Shown here piece after piece: positions 51,923-60,622 of a DNA stretch of 64,000 nucleotides; the first letter of the stretch is position 1, and each line of letters begins with the position of its first letter. A program made the position numbers and the translations under genes. A model generated the notes under the pieces. It had not been told where the DNA came from. It did no database searches and worked only from the letters and a program-made list of their open reading frames with translations. This DNA is from Variovorax sp. PBS-H4 (GTDB taxonomy: Bacteria; Pseudomonadota; Gammaproteobacteria; Burkholderiales; Burkholderiaceae_C), in contig NZ_LR594675.1 in NCBI RefSeq assembly GCF_901827205.1, positions 4,092,001-4,156,000 on the forward strand. Direction: 5' to 3'.

Positions 51923-53079
51923 ATTTCGCCCTCAGCGACGACCAGCGCCTGCTGCTCGATACCGTGCGCCGCTTCATCGACGAGGTCCTGCATCCGCTGG
52001 AGGAGCAGATCGAATCGACGGGCGTCCTGCCCGACGAGGTCGCACGACGGGTGCACGCGCAATCGAAGGAACTGGGCCTTTATGCGCTCAACATGCCTGA
52101 AGCGCTGGGCGGGGCCGGCCTGTCCGCCGTCGACTGCATGCTGTGCGAAGAAGAGTTCGGCCACACCACCGACATCCTGATCCGCCGCGCCTTCGGCAAC
52201 GTGTACGAGGCGCTCTTGGCCTGCAAGGGCGAGCAGGTGGAGCGCTGGCTGAAGCCGGCGGTGTCCGGCGAGCGCACCTGCGCGATCGCCATCACCGAAC
52301 CCGGCGCCGGCTCGGACGCGCAGGGCATCCGCACGACGGCGCGCGAAACTGCCGGCGGCTGGGTCCTCAACGGCGGCAAGCATTTCATCAGCGATGGGCT
52401 CTGGTCCGATTTCTTTCTCGTCTCTGCCCGCACGGGCGACAAGGAGATCTCGCTGTTCATCGTCGACAAGGATCTGCCGGGCTTCCGCATCGGCAAGGAC
52501 CAGGCCATGATGGGCATCCGCGGCACGCCGCATGTCGAACTGTTCTTCGACGATGTGCCGCTCGAACGCCTTGCCCTGCTCGGCGAACGGGGCCAGGGTT
52601 TTCGCATGGCGATGCAGAACCTGGGGCGGGTGCGCCTGGCCCAGGTGGGCGCACGTGCCGTGGGCAAGGCAGCGCACGTGCTGGACCTGATGAACCGGTT
52701 CGCCGCGGAGCGGCGCCAGTTCGGCCAGCCGATCGGCGACTTCCAGATGATCCAGCAGATGATCGCGGACAGCGTGATCGAGGTGAACGCCGCGCGGCTG
52801 ATGGTGCACCGCGCCGCCTGGATGATCGACAACGGCATGGATGCGCGCGATTGGATCTCGATGGTCAAGGTGCACGCGGCGGAGACGCTGGGCCGCGTGG
52901 TGGATCGCGGCGTGCAGGTGTTCGGCGGCATGGGATTCTGCAAGGAGCTGCCGATCGAGCGCTACTACCGCGATGCGCGCATCTACCGCATCTTCGACGG
53001 AACGTCGGAGATCCACCGCACCGTGATCGCGCGCAGCGCGCGCAAGCTCGGCGCGTCCCTGTTCCAGCTGCACCGGTAA
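51919..53079 (+). CDS. Acyl-CoA dehydrogenase
   Basis: 386 aa, MNFALSDDQRLLLDTVRRF start overlapping the previous stop. FAD and substrate motifs CAIAITEPGAGSDAQG and RRQFGQPIGDFQMIQQMIAD are normal. At the C-terminal signature the usual Y-E-G-T is FDGTSEIHR, with Asp where MCAD-type enzymes have the catalytic Glu. This may mark a different base position, as in cyclohexane-carboxyl-CoA dehydrogenases. The substrate is unknown. Confidence 0.92.
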   Translation: MNFALSDDQRLLLDTVRRFIDEVLHPLEEQIESTGVLPDEVARRVHAQSKELGLYALNMPEALGGAGLSAVDCMLCEEEFGHTTDILIRRAFGNVYEALLACKGEQVERWLKPAVSGERTCAIAITEPGAGSDAQGIRTTARETAGGWVLNGGKHFISDGLWSDFFLVSARTGDKEISLFIVDKDLPGFRIGKDQAMMGIRGTPHVELFFDDVPLERLALLGERGQGFRMAMQNLGRVRLAQVGARAVGKAAHVLDLMNRFAAERRQFGQPIGDFQMIQQMIADSVIEVNAARLMVHRAAWMIDNGMDARDWISMVKVHAAETLGRVVDRGVQVFGGMGFCKELPIERYYRDARIYRIFDGTSEIHRTVIARSARKLGASLFQLHR

Positions 53080-53086
53080 GAGAGCG

Positions 53087-54658
53087 ATGAAAGACAAGTT
53101 CATCGATGCCGATGCCGCGGCTAGGCTGGTTGCCGACGACGACACGGTCGTTCTCATGGGTGGGGGCGGCGGGCTCATGGAGGCGACGTGCCTGTTCCAG
53201 GCTGTCGAGCGCCGGTTTCTCGCGACGCGGCAGCCGTGCCGCCTGACCGTGGTCCACGCGCTGGGCATCGGCGACAAGAAGACGCTGGGCATGAACTGCT
53301 TTGCCTACGAAGGCCTCGTGCGCAAGGTGATCGGCGGCCACTGGGTCTGGTCGCCACGCATGCAGCAGCTGGTGGCCGACGAGAAGATCGCCGCCTACAT
53401 CCTGCCCGGCGGCGTGTCGTCGCAGTTGCTGCGCGAGATCGGCGCGGGACGCCCCGGGCTGTTCACCCACGTCGGCCTGGGAACGGTGGTCGACCCGCGC
53501 AGGGGCGGCGGGCGCATGAATGCCAGCGCCGACGAAGACCTCGCGGAGGTGGTCACCATCGCCGGGACCGAGTACCTGCGCTACAAGCCGTACAGCGTGG
53601 ACGTTGCGTTCATCCGTGCATCGGCGGCCGACGATGACGGCAACATCAGCTTCGAGCACGAGGCGGCCAACCTGGACGCGCAGGCCCTCGCGCTGGCCGC
53701 CCGCGCCTGCAAGGGCAAGGTCGTCGTGCAGGTGAAGGAGCGCGTGCCGCGTGGCTCGCTCAAGGCGCGCGAAGTGCGGATCCCGGCAGCCTGGGTCGAC
53801 GCCATCGTCGTGGACCCGCAGCAGAAGTCGAGCTACGCCATTCCCTTCGATCCCCGGTTGTCCGGCGAGATCACCGGCGCCGAGCGCTTCGCCGCAGAAC
53901 CGGCCGACAACGAGCCGTTCAACGAACGCCAGGCGATCGCGCGGCGTGCCGCCTGCGAGCTGTTCGAAGGCGCGGTCGTCAATTACGGTGTCGGCGTGCC
54001 CGATGCCGTCTCGCGCCTGGTCGTGCAGCGCGGCGAACTCGATCGCATCTACCAGACCATCGAGCACGGCACCTACGGCGGCTCCCTGTTGATGGGCGAG
54101 TTGTTCGGCTATGCGCGCAACCCTTCGGCGATCCTCGACGCGCCGACGCAGTTCGACTTCTACGGCGGCGGCGGACTCGACATCGCCTTCCTCGGCTTCG
54201 GCGAATTCGACGCCGAAGGCAACGTCAACGTGTCGCGGCTCGGCGGACTGGCGGTCGGCCCTGGCGGCTTCATCGATATTGCGCAGAACGCACGCAAGGT
54301 GGTCTTCTGCGGCACCTTCGCCGCCAAGGGCGTCAAGCTCGCCACCGGCGACGGCCGCATGCGCATCGCGCAGCAAGGCGCCGTCCGCAAGCTCGTCCGG
54401 CAGGTCGAGCAGGTGACCTTCAGCGGATCGCAGGGTGCTGCGCGCGGGCAGGAGGTGCTGTACCTCACCGAACGCGCCAGCTTCCGGCTGACCTCGGACG
54501 GCGTCGAACTGTTCGAGATCGCACCCGGCATCGACCTGCAGCGCGACGTGCTGGACCAGATGGAATTCAAGCCGCGGCTCGCCGCAACGATAGACACGAT
54601 GGCCGCCTCCCACTTCAACGAACGCGACGAGCGCTTCGGCCGGCTCGCAGCACCATGA
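53087..54658 (+). CDS. CoA-transferase, fused alpha/beta type
   Basis: 523 aa with both subunit-like halves in one chain: N-terminal half (DDTVVLMGGGGGLMEATCL) and C-terminal half starting near residue 285 (FEGAVVNYGVGVPDAVSR). The active-site-type Glu is in QTIEHGTYGGS. The length and layout match YdiF/propionate-CoA-transferase-type acyl-CoA:acetate transferases. It would activate the acid or recover CoA from a product. Overlaps the following gene by 4 bp. Confidence 0.9.
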   Translation: MKDKFIDADAAARLVADDDTVVLMGGGGGLMEATCLFQAVERRFLATRQPCRLTVVHALGIGDKKTLGMNCFAYEGLVRKVIGGHWVWSPRMQQLVADEKIAAYILPGGVSSQLLREIGAGRPGLFTHVGLGTVVDPRRGGGRMNASADEDLAEVVTIAGTEYLRYKPYSVDVAFIRASAADDDGNISFEHEAANLDAQALALAARACKGKVVVQVKERVPRGSLKAREVRIPAAWVDAIVVDPQQKSSYAIPFDPRLSGEITGAERFAAEPADNEPFNERQAIARRAACELFEGAVVNYGVGVPDAVSRLVVQRGELDRIYQTIEHGTYGGSLLMGELFGYARNPSAILDAPTQFDFYGGGGLDIAFLGFGEFDAEGNVNVSRLGGLAVGPGGFIDIAQNARKVVFCGTFAAKGVKLATGDGRMRIAQQGAVRKLVRQVEQVTFSGSQGAARGQEVLYLTERASFRLTSDGVELFEIAPGIDLQRDVLDQMEFKPRLAATIDTMAASHFNERDERFGRLAAP

Positions 54659-56361
54659 ACGCTCCCCTGCCGAACGAGGCCGATCTCGTCGTGATCGGCG
54701 CCGGCGCCGCGGGCATGACCGCCGCGCTTGCCGGCGCCCTGCAAGGCCTCGACGTGGTGCTGTGCGAAGCGACGCAGCAGGTCGGCGGCACGACGGCAAC
54801 CTCGGCGGGAACCATCTGGATCCCCGGCAACACGCCGAGCCGCGAGGCTGGCTACCAGGACAACGTCGAAGAGGCCATGCGGTATCTCGACGGCCTTGTG
54901 CCTTCAGGCGAGGGCCGGCAACTGCGCGAGGCCTATTTCAGGAACGGGCCGGCGATCATCGACGAAATCATGAAGCGCTCGCAGGTCAAGTTCACTGCCG
55001 CGGGCCCGCACCCGGACTACATCGACATCGCCGGGTCGAAGGCCGCAGGCCGCGCGATGGCTTCGGTACCGTACGACGGCAGGCTGCTCGGCAAGGATTT
55101 CGAACGCGTGCGCGCCCCGATGAAGGAGTTCATGGTGCTCGGCGGCATGATGGTCGGAAAGCTGGACATCGGGCACCTCGTAGGCCGCTACAAGTCCTGG
55201 ACCAGCTTCCGGCACACGGTGAGCCTGATGCTGCGCCATGCGTCCGACCGCCTCATCCATTCGCGTGGCACGCGGCTGGTCATGGGCAACGCACTGGTCG
55301 CGGGGCTCTACGCGAGCTTGCGCGACAACCGGGTGAAGATTGCCTTCGGCGCGCCGCTGCAGGAATTGCTGCTGCAGGACGGCCGCGTGCGCGGCGTGCG
55401 GGTGAAGCGCGAAGACGGCAGCATGGCGGACATCGGCGCACGCCGCGGCGTGATCCTGTCAACCGGCGGCATCGGCCACCATCCCGAATTGCGCCGGCAG
55501 TTCATGCGGCCCGGCCAGGACAAGTGGCCGTCGCTGGCCTTCGAGGCGAACACGGGCGGCGGCGTCGCCGCTGCGCGCCAGTCGGGCGCCGCCATGACCG
55601 CGTCCCCAGGCAAGGCAGGCGTGTTGTACCAGCCGGTATCGATTACGCGCGACCGCAACGGGCCGACCGGCCTCTTCCCGCACATCTTCCTCGACCGTGC
55701 CAAGCCGGGCTTCATCGCGGTCGATTCGATGGGGCTGCGGTTCACCAACGAAGGCAACTCCTACCACTACTTCAGCGAGGACATGGCGCGCCGCCACGCG
55801 ACGACGCCGGCGGTTCCGTGCTGGGCCATCTGCGACGCCGAGTTCGTGCGCAAGTACGGGCTCGGGCTCGTGTATCCAGGCACCACCAACTTCAAGGCGC
55901 ACGTGGAATCCGGCTACATGGTCTGCGCGGACACGATCGAGGAACTCGCACGCAAGACGGGAATCGACGCGAAAGGGCTCGCCGCGACCATCGCCCGCAA
56001 CAACGAATTCGCGCGGGCCGGCACCGACGCCGACTTCGGCAAGGGCAGCACGGAGGTCAGCCGTTTCAACGGCGATCCCGAGCACAAGCCGAACCCGTGC
56101 ATCGGGCCGATCGCACGGGCGCCATTCTGCGCGATGCAGCTCTGGCCGGCCGATGCGGCAGCCGATGCGGGGTTGGCCACCGACGAGCACGCGCGCGTGC
56201 TGCGCGAGGACGGCTCGCCGATCGAGGGCCTCTATGCGTGCGGTGGGGACATGGCATCGATCATGCGCGGCAGCTATCCGGCGCCGGGCGCGACGATCGG
56301 CCCGGCCATGGTGTTCGGCTGGCGCGCCGCCATGCATGCGGCCGGCCGTGCGCAGCCCTGA
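54655..56361 (+). CDS. FAD-dependent dehydrogenase, 3-ketosteroid-1-dehydrogenase/fumarate-reductase family
   Basis: 568 aa. FAD motif DLVVIGAGAAGMTAALAGAL at residues 9-28, then TTATSAGTIWIPGN as in KstD-type enzymes. The C-terminal FAD part includes GLYACGGDMAS and YPAPGATIGPAMVFGWRA. The family introduces ring double bonds next to a keto group, so a cyclic ketone substrate is plausible. Fourth gene of a tightly overlapping operon. Confidence 0.9.
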   Translation: MNAPLPNEADLVVIGAGAAGMTAALAGALQGLDVVLCEATQQVGGTTATSAGTIWIPGNTPSREAGYQDNVEEAMRYLDGLVPSGEGRQLREAYFRNGPAIIDEIMKRSQVKFTAAGPHPDYIDIAGSKAAGRAMASVPYDGRLLGKDFERVRAPMKEFMVLGGMMVGKLDIGHLVGRYKSWTSFRHTVSLMLRHASDRLIHSRGTRLVMGNALVAGLYASLRDNRVKIAFGAPLQELLLQDGRVRGVRVKREDGSMADIGARRGVILSTGGIGHHPELRRQFMRPGQDKWPSLAFEANTGGGVAAARQSGAAMTASPGKAGVLYQPVSITRDRNGPTGLFPHIFLDRAKPGFIAVDSMGLRFTNEGNSYHYFSEDMARRHATTPAVPCWAICDAEFVRKYGLGLVYPGTTNFKAHVESGYMVCADTIEELARKTGIDAKGLAATIARNNEFARAGTDADFGKGSTEVSRFNGDPEHKPNPCIGPIARAPFCAMQLWPADAAADAGLATDEHARVLREDGSPIEGLYACGGDMASIMRGSYPAPGATIGPAMVFGWRAAMHAAGRAQP

Positions 56362-56370
56362 TCCACGGCC

Positions 56371-57177
56371 TCAGGACGGCGTGAGGACCGCGCCGCCGCA
56401 CACGGAAATGCACTGCCCCGTGACGTAGCCGGAAAGCGGCGTCACCAGGAACTCGAGCACGTTGGCGCAGTCTTCCTCCGTGCCGAAGCGCCGCAGCGGA
56501 ATGCGGCGCGCTTCCTTTTCAGTATGCATGCCGCGCCCCTCCGACTGCTTGCGGATGCGCGCCGTGAGCATGCCGCCGGGCGACAGGCAGTTCACGCGAA
56601 TGCCGTCAGGCCCGAGCTCGGTGGCGAGCAGGCGCGTGTACTGGATGACGGCCGCCTTTGCGATCGCATAACCGGCCAGCCGGCCTCCTGCCTTCGACGC
56701 ATCCAGCGCCACCATGGTGCCGACGTTGACCATCACGCCAAACTTGCGCTCGCGCATCGAAGGCGCGGCCTCCTGGCAGCAATGCAGCGTGGTCATGTAA
56801 TTCACGTCGTGCATGGCGGCAATGTCCTCGTCGGGCATCAGGGCCGCCGTGCTGCGCTCCACCGGCGAGAACGCGCCCCCGGCGTTGTTCACCAGGATGT
56901 CGATGCGGCCGAACTCATCGAGCGTGCGGGCCACGAGCTCCTTCGCGGCGGCGCGCTGCGTGAGATCGCCCTGCACGCCGATACTGCGGCGACCCATGGC
57001 GCGGATCTCGTCCATGACGGTGGCCGCGGTGAGCTCCTCGTCGAACTCCTTCGCGGATGCGAGGTTGAGGTCGGCAATCACCACGTCGGCGCCGAGTTGC
57101 GCGAGCCGGTGCGCATAGGCGCGCCCGATGCCGCGCGCGGCGCCGGTGACGATCGCGACCTGTCCTCGTAGTTTCAT
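56371..57177 (-). CDS. SDR-family oxidoreductase 1
   Basis: 268 aa, classical short-chain dehydrogenase fold. Cofactor loop TGAARGIGRAY, NNAG at about 95, Y-x3-K as YAIAK. The serine of the catalytic triad is not obvious: where most have I-S-S the text is MVNVGTMVAL. C-terminus SGYVTGQCISVCGG. Last gene of a minus-strand operon that starts with the Bug receptor at 59582. Confidence 0.9.
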   Translation of the reverse strand: MKLRGQVAIVTGAARGIGRAYAHRLAQLGADVVIADLNLASAKEFDEELTAATVMDEIRAMGRRSIGVQGDLTQRAAAKELVARTLDEFGRIDILVNNAGGAFSPVERSTAALMPDEDIAAMHDVNYMTTLHCCQEAAPSMRERKFGVMVNVGTMVALDASKAGGRLAGYAIAKAAVIQYTRLLATELGPDGIRVNCLSPGGMLTARIRKQSEGRGMHTEKEARRIPLRRFGTEEDCANVLEFLVTPLSGYVTGQCISVCGGAVLTPS

Positions 57178-57187
57178 GGCGTGTGAC

Positions 57188-57769
57188 TCAGGCGATGCCC
57201 AGGGCGCGTCGTTCGCGGAAAACGAAGTCGTCCTGGTTGCGCTTGCCGGTCTCCCAGCTTGCGGGCGGCTTCGGCATTTCGGTAGGCACTGGAACGAACT
57301 GCTTCCAGTCGGCCACCAGCGTGCGGTGGGCGATGCGCCACTCGCCGTTGCGGCGTTCGAAGCGGTCGACATAGCGCGAACACGTCATCAGGTCCATGCC
57401 GCCATCGCCCGCGCCGGCCTTGCCGCCGGCCAGCTGGTCGAGCTTTTCCCGCGCCTCGGCGGGATAGCGCTGCGTCGTGCGCACGTAGGTTTCGACCAGG
57501 GCCAGGTCGGCCGAGGCGAACTCGATCAGCATGTTGCTCACTGCGTGCATCGAGAACGGGATGTTGCTGTGCCGCTCTCGTATCCAGTCGACCAGGCCGT
57601 CGACGTCGCCGTTGTAGGCGCCATGGATGTCCAGCGCGTCCGGGTGGAACACGGCACGCATGCCGTCGAAGTCCAGCCGATCCACGGAACGGCACCACTG
57701 GGCCATCACGTGCTGGATCTGCATGCGGTCGGCGATTCGCTGCGGGGAAAAGTCGTCCTGGGTGATCAT
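57188..57769 (-). CDS. NTF2/SnoaL-like protein
   Basis: 193 aa cone-shaped NTF2-like fold: IQHVMAQWCRSVDRLDFDGM, then FHPDALDIHGAYNG, and RRNGEWRIAHRTLVADW. Relatives include hydratases, isomerases and ring-dioxygenase small subunits. No dioxygenase large subunit is present, so a hydratase or dehydratase role is more likely. Placed between two SDR genes. Confidence 0.85.
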   Translation of the reverse strand: MITQDDFSPQRIADRMQIQHVMAQWCRSVDRLDFDGMRAVFHPDALDIHGAYNGDVDGLVDWIRERHSNIPFSMHAVSNMLIEFASADLALVETYVRTTQRYPAEAREKLDQLAGGKAGAGDGGMDLMTCSRYVDRFERRNGEWRIAHRTLVADWKQFVPVPTEMPKPPASWETGKRNQDDFVFRERRALGIA

Positions 57770-57778
57770 GGTGCGTCC

Positions 57779-58534
57779 TCAGCCGATAAAGGCTCCGCCG
57801 TTCACGTCGAGGCAGAAGCCGGTGATGTAGGAAGCCGCGTCGCTTGCGAGGTACTGCGCGGCGGCGGCGATTTCTTCGGTCGTCCCCAGCCGGCCGACCG
57901 GAATCCCTTTCACCGCATTGGCGATGACCTCCGGGCTCGACTGGCTCGACAGCGGCGTTTCGACGCGGCCGGGGGCAATGCAGTTGACGGTGACGCCGAA
58001 CGGCGCGAACGTGCCGCCGAGGTGCCGCGTGAGGCCGACGAGGCCCGCTTTCGAAGCGGCATAGTCGACACCGGCAGGCTGCACGTAGGTGCGGCCGGCG
58101 CGCGAGGTGATGTTGATCACGCGGCCCCAGCCTTTCTCCTTCATGCCCGGGATGAGCTCGCGGCACAGCAGGAACGGCGTGGTGAGGTTGACGAACAGCA
58201 CGCGCTGCCAGTCGGCCGTGGTGACCTCCAGGGGTGGAATCGGTTGGCCATCGCGCTTCATGGACACTCCCGCGCAGTTCACCAGCACGTCGCAGCCGCC
58301 GAGCAGCCGCTTCGCCGCAGCGGCAGTGCCGAGCACCTCCGCCTCGGCGGACAGGTCTGCACGATGCCCGTGGACTTGCAGTGCCGACGTGGACAGGTCT
58401 TCTGCGATCTGCGTGACCGACGCGCTCACGTCCACCAGCAACACGCGCCAGCCCTGCGCGATGAACGATTTCGCGATGGCCAGGCCGATGCCGCTGGCAC
58501 CCCCGGTCACGACCGCGCTTCTTTGAATAGTCAT
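57779..58534 (-). CDS. SDR-family oxidoreductase 2
   Basis: 251 aa. Loop TGGASGIGLAI, NCAG, catalytic Ser in NITSRAGR and YAASK. C-terminus ITGFCLDVNGG as in acetoacetyl-CoA-reductase-like SDRs. ATG 58534 has GGAG at good spacing; the ATG directly before it (58537) is the alternative. 9 bp after its stop the NTF2-like gene begins. Confidence 0.92.
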   Translation of the reverse strand: MTIQRSAVVTGGASGIGLAIAKSFIAQGWRVLLVDVSASVTQIAEDLSTSALQVHGHRADLSAEAEVLGTAAAAKRLLGGCDVLVNCAGVSMKRDGQPIPPLEVTTADWQRVLFVNLTTPFLLCRELIPGMKEKGWGRVINITSRAGRTYVQPAGVDYAASKAGLVGLTRHLGGTFAPFGVTVNCIAPGRVETPLSSQSSPEVIANAVKGIPVGRLGTTEEIAAAAQYLASDAASYITGFCLDVNGGAFIG

Positions 58535-58619
58535 CATGTCTCCAATGGGCCCGGAGTGCCCGGCAAACGTGTCGCTGAGGATGGGGTCGGGGCCCGCGGT
58601 GGCCAAGTGCCGCGGGCGC

Positions 58620-59582
58620 TCAGTCGAGGCGGATGTTGGTGCCCTTGATGAACTTCCGCCAACGCGCCGTGTCGCTCACCATGACCTTGCGCAGGTATGC
58701 GGCGCTCGTGTCATCGGCCGGATCGACGCCGATCGACTGCATGCGCGTGCGCACGGCCGGGTCGGCCAGCGCCTTCGCGACGGCCGCATTCAGCTTCTGG
58801 ATCACGTCGTCGGGCGTGCCGGCCGGAGCGGCAAGGCTGTACCAGGTGTCGACGAGGAAGCCCGGCACGCCGGCCTCCTGCATCGTCGGCAGTTCCGGCG
58901 CTGCGCCCAGGCGGCGCGCGCCCGTGACGGCCAATGCACGCAGGCGCCCCGACTTGACGTGGGGAAGCACGGAGGTGTCCACCATCACGAAATCGAGCTG
59001 CCCCGCGAGCAGGTCGGTGATCGCCGGAGCGGCCCCCTTGTACGGAATGTGAACCACCGGGGCGCCCGTCAACTGCCGGAACATCTCGCCCGACAGGTGC
59101 GGCGTCGAACCATTGCCGGCCGAGCCGTAGTTGACGCGGCCCGGCTTGGCCTTGGCGAGGGCGACGAGGTCCTGCACCGAACGCACCGGGCTGTTGGAAT
59201 TGACCACCAGCACATTGGCGTTCGTGAAGATCATCGACACCGGCGCGAAGTCCTTCAGAGGATCAAAGGGCAAGGTGGCATACAGGCTCGGATTGACCGT
59301 CATCGTGCTGTTGACGGCCATCAGCAGGGTGTAGCCGTCCGGCGGCGCCTTGGCGACGTACGTCGCGCCGATGGCGCCGTTGGCCCCGGGCTTGTAGTCG
59401 ACCACGATCCGCTGTCCGAGCGTGGGCGACAGCGCCTCGCTGACGATGTTGCCGAAGTTCGAGCCCATGCCGCCGGGAGCGTAGGGGACGATCAACGTGA
59501 TCGGCTTGTCGGGATAGGCGGCCAGGGCGGCGCCAGCCGTACAGGCGAGTGCAGCGAGCAGGAGGAGGTTTCGGCGTTTCAC
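58620..59582 (-). CDS. Bug/TctC-type periplasmic substrate-binding protein
   Basis: 320 aa. Signal peptide residues 1-21 (ending GAALAAYPDKP). Family text ITLIVPYAPGG and GQRIVVDYKPGANG, then GYTLLMAVNST. These receptors bind small carboxylates for TTT transporters; the TctAB membrane genes are not nearby, which is common in Burkholderiales. Its location makes it the probable sensor or uptake receptor for the substrate of the cluster. A perfect 17-bp palindrome lies 20 bp upstream of its ATG. Confidence 0.94.
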   Translation of the reverse strand: MKRRNLLLLAALACTAGAALAAYPDKPITLIVPYAPGGMGSNFGNIVSEALSPTLGQRIVVDYKPGANGAIGATYVAKAPPDGYTLLMAVNSTMTVNPSLYATLPFDPLKDFAPVSMIFTNANVLVVNSNSPVRSVQDLVALAKAKPGRVNYGSAGNGSTPHLSGEMFRQLTGAPVVHIPYKGAAPAITDLLAGQLDFVMVDTSVLPHVKSGRLRALAVTGARRLGAAPELPTMQEAGVPGFLVDTWYSLAAPAGTPDDVIQKLNAAVAKALADPAVRTRMQSIGVDPADDTSAAYLRKVMVSDTARWRKFIKGTNIRLD

Positions 59583-59601
59583 GTTGTGTCTCTTATAAAG
59601 T

Positions 59602-59618
59602 TAATGGACTGTCCATTA
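59602..59618 (-). promoter_or_regulatory. 17-bp perfect palindrome before the Bug receptor
   Basis: TAATGGAC-T-GTCCATTA. The core ATGGAC-T-GTCCAT matches the palindrome at 51056 in form. It lies 20 bp before the ATG at 59582, a typical position for a repressor operator. Confidence 0.65.
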
Positions 59619-59680
59619 CCCGATTGGAACCTACCGGGACTGGCTTCGTCAATCGCGACTCCGCGCGCCGGCTCGCCTGA

Positions 59681-60487
59681 CTACGAGTTGAAGCCGGGGC
59701 GCGGCACCATGTCCATCAACATCGATTTCAGTCCGCCGTCGACCACGATCTCGGCAGCGTTGACGTACGAGGAGCGCGGACTCGCGAGGAACATCGCTGC
59801 ATTGGCGATGTCCTCGGGCAAGCCGACCCGCCGGCTCGCCGTGACTTCGGCCCGCTTCTGCTCGACGCCGGGCACGGCATAGAAGGCGGCGGACAGCGGC
59901 GTCTTGATCAGGCCCGGACAGATCGAATTGCTCCGCACGCCTCTCGAGCCCCATTCGACGGCCAGCTGGCGCGCCATGAGCACGACTCCGGCCTTGCTTG
60001 CACTGTAGGCGCCGCTGTTCGTCTGCGGAAACAGGCCGGCGATCGAGGCGACATGCACGATGCTGCCGCGGGCCGCATCGAACATCCCCGTGGAGAAGGC
60101 GCGGGCACACAGCAGGTAGCCCGTCAAGTTCACCGCAAGCACTCGGTTCCAATCCTCGAGGCTCACCTCCGACAGCGGTGCCGCCTTCAAGGCTCCGGCG
60201 TTGTTCACGAGCGCATAGACCGCGCCAAGCTCCGCCTCGACGCGGCGCGCTGCCGCCCGCACGCTTTCCTCGCTCGCGACGTCGCACTCGACCGCGAGAG
60301 CCGTTGCGCCCGACGCCGCAAGTTCGGCCGCGAGTTTCTCGCAGCCCGCGATGTCGCGATCCAGCAGCGCCACGCGGGCACCGGCCTGCGCAAGGCCGCG
60401 CGCCGTGGCCGAGCCGATGCCGCCCGCGGCGCCGGTGACGACGCAGGTCTCCCCTTCAATGCCCAGCCAGTGCTTCGTGTCAGTCAC
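59681..60487 (-). CDS. SDR-family oxidoreductase 3
   Basis: 268 aa from GTG 60487, which has GGAGA 5 bp upstream; the frame continues far beyond but without a supported start. Loop TGAAGGIGSAT, NNAG, Ser in HVASIAGL and YSASK. C-terminus YVNAAEIVVDGG. Divergent from the cyclase-family gene at 60623. Confidence 0.9.
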   Translation of the reverse strand: MTDTKHWLGIEGETCVVTGAAGGIGSATARGLAQAGARVALLDRDIAGCEKLAAELAASGATALAVECDVASEESVRAAARRVEAELGAVYALVNNAGALKAAPLSEVSLEDWNRVLAVNLTGYLLCARAFSTGMFDAARGSIVHVASIAGLFPQTNSGAYSASKAGVVLMARQLAVEWGSRGVRSNSICPGLIKTPLSAAFYAVPGVEQKRAEVTASRRVGLPEDIANAAMFLASPRSSYVNAAEIVVDGGLKSMLMDMVPRPGFNS

Positions 60488-60563
60488 TTGCTCTCCGTTT
60501 CCAAAACTCGCCGGCAGGCCGGCCGTCAACTGCGCACCATGCGTTAAAGGTTTGCTTATTTCA

Positions 60564-60576
60564 ATGGATGGACCAA
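60564..60576. promoter_or_regulatory. Imperfect operator-like site between SDR 3 and the cyclase
   Basis: ATGGAT-G-GACCAA aligns with the palindromes at 51056 and 59602 (pattern ATGGWY-N-GWCCAW). A TGGTACCA palindrome follows directly. Located in the divergent gap. Confidence 0.45.
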
Positions 60577-60622
60577 TGGTACCAGATCGTCTACACTTTC
60601 CGCAGTTGCAGGAGATGTGAAG

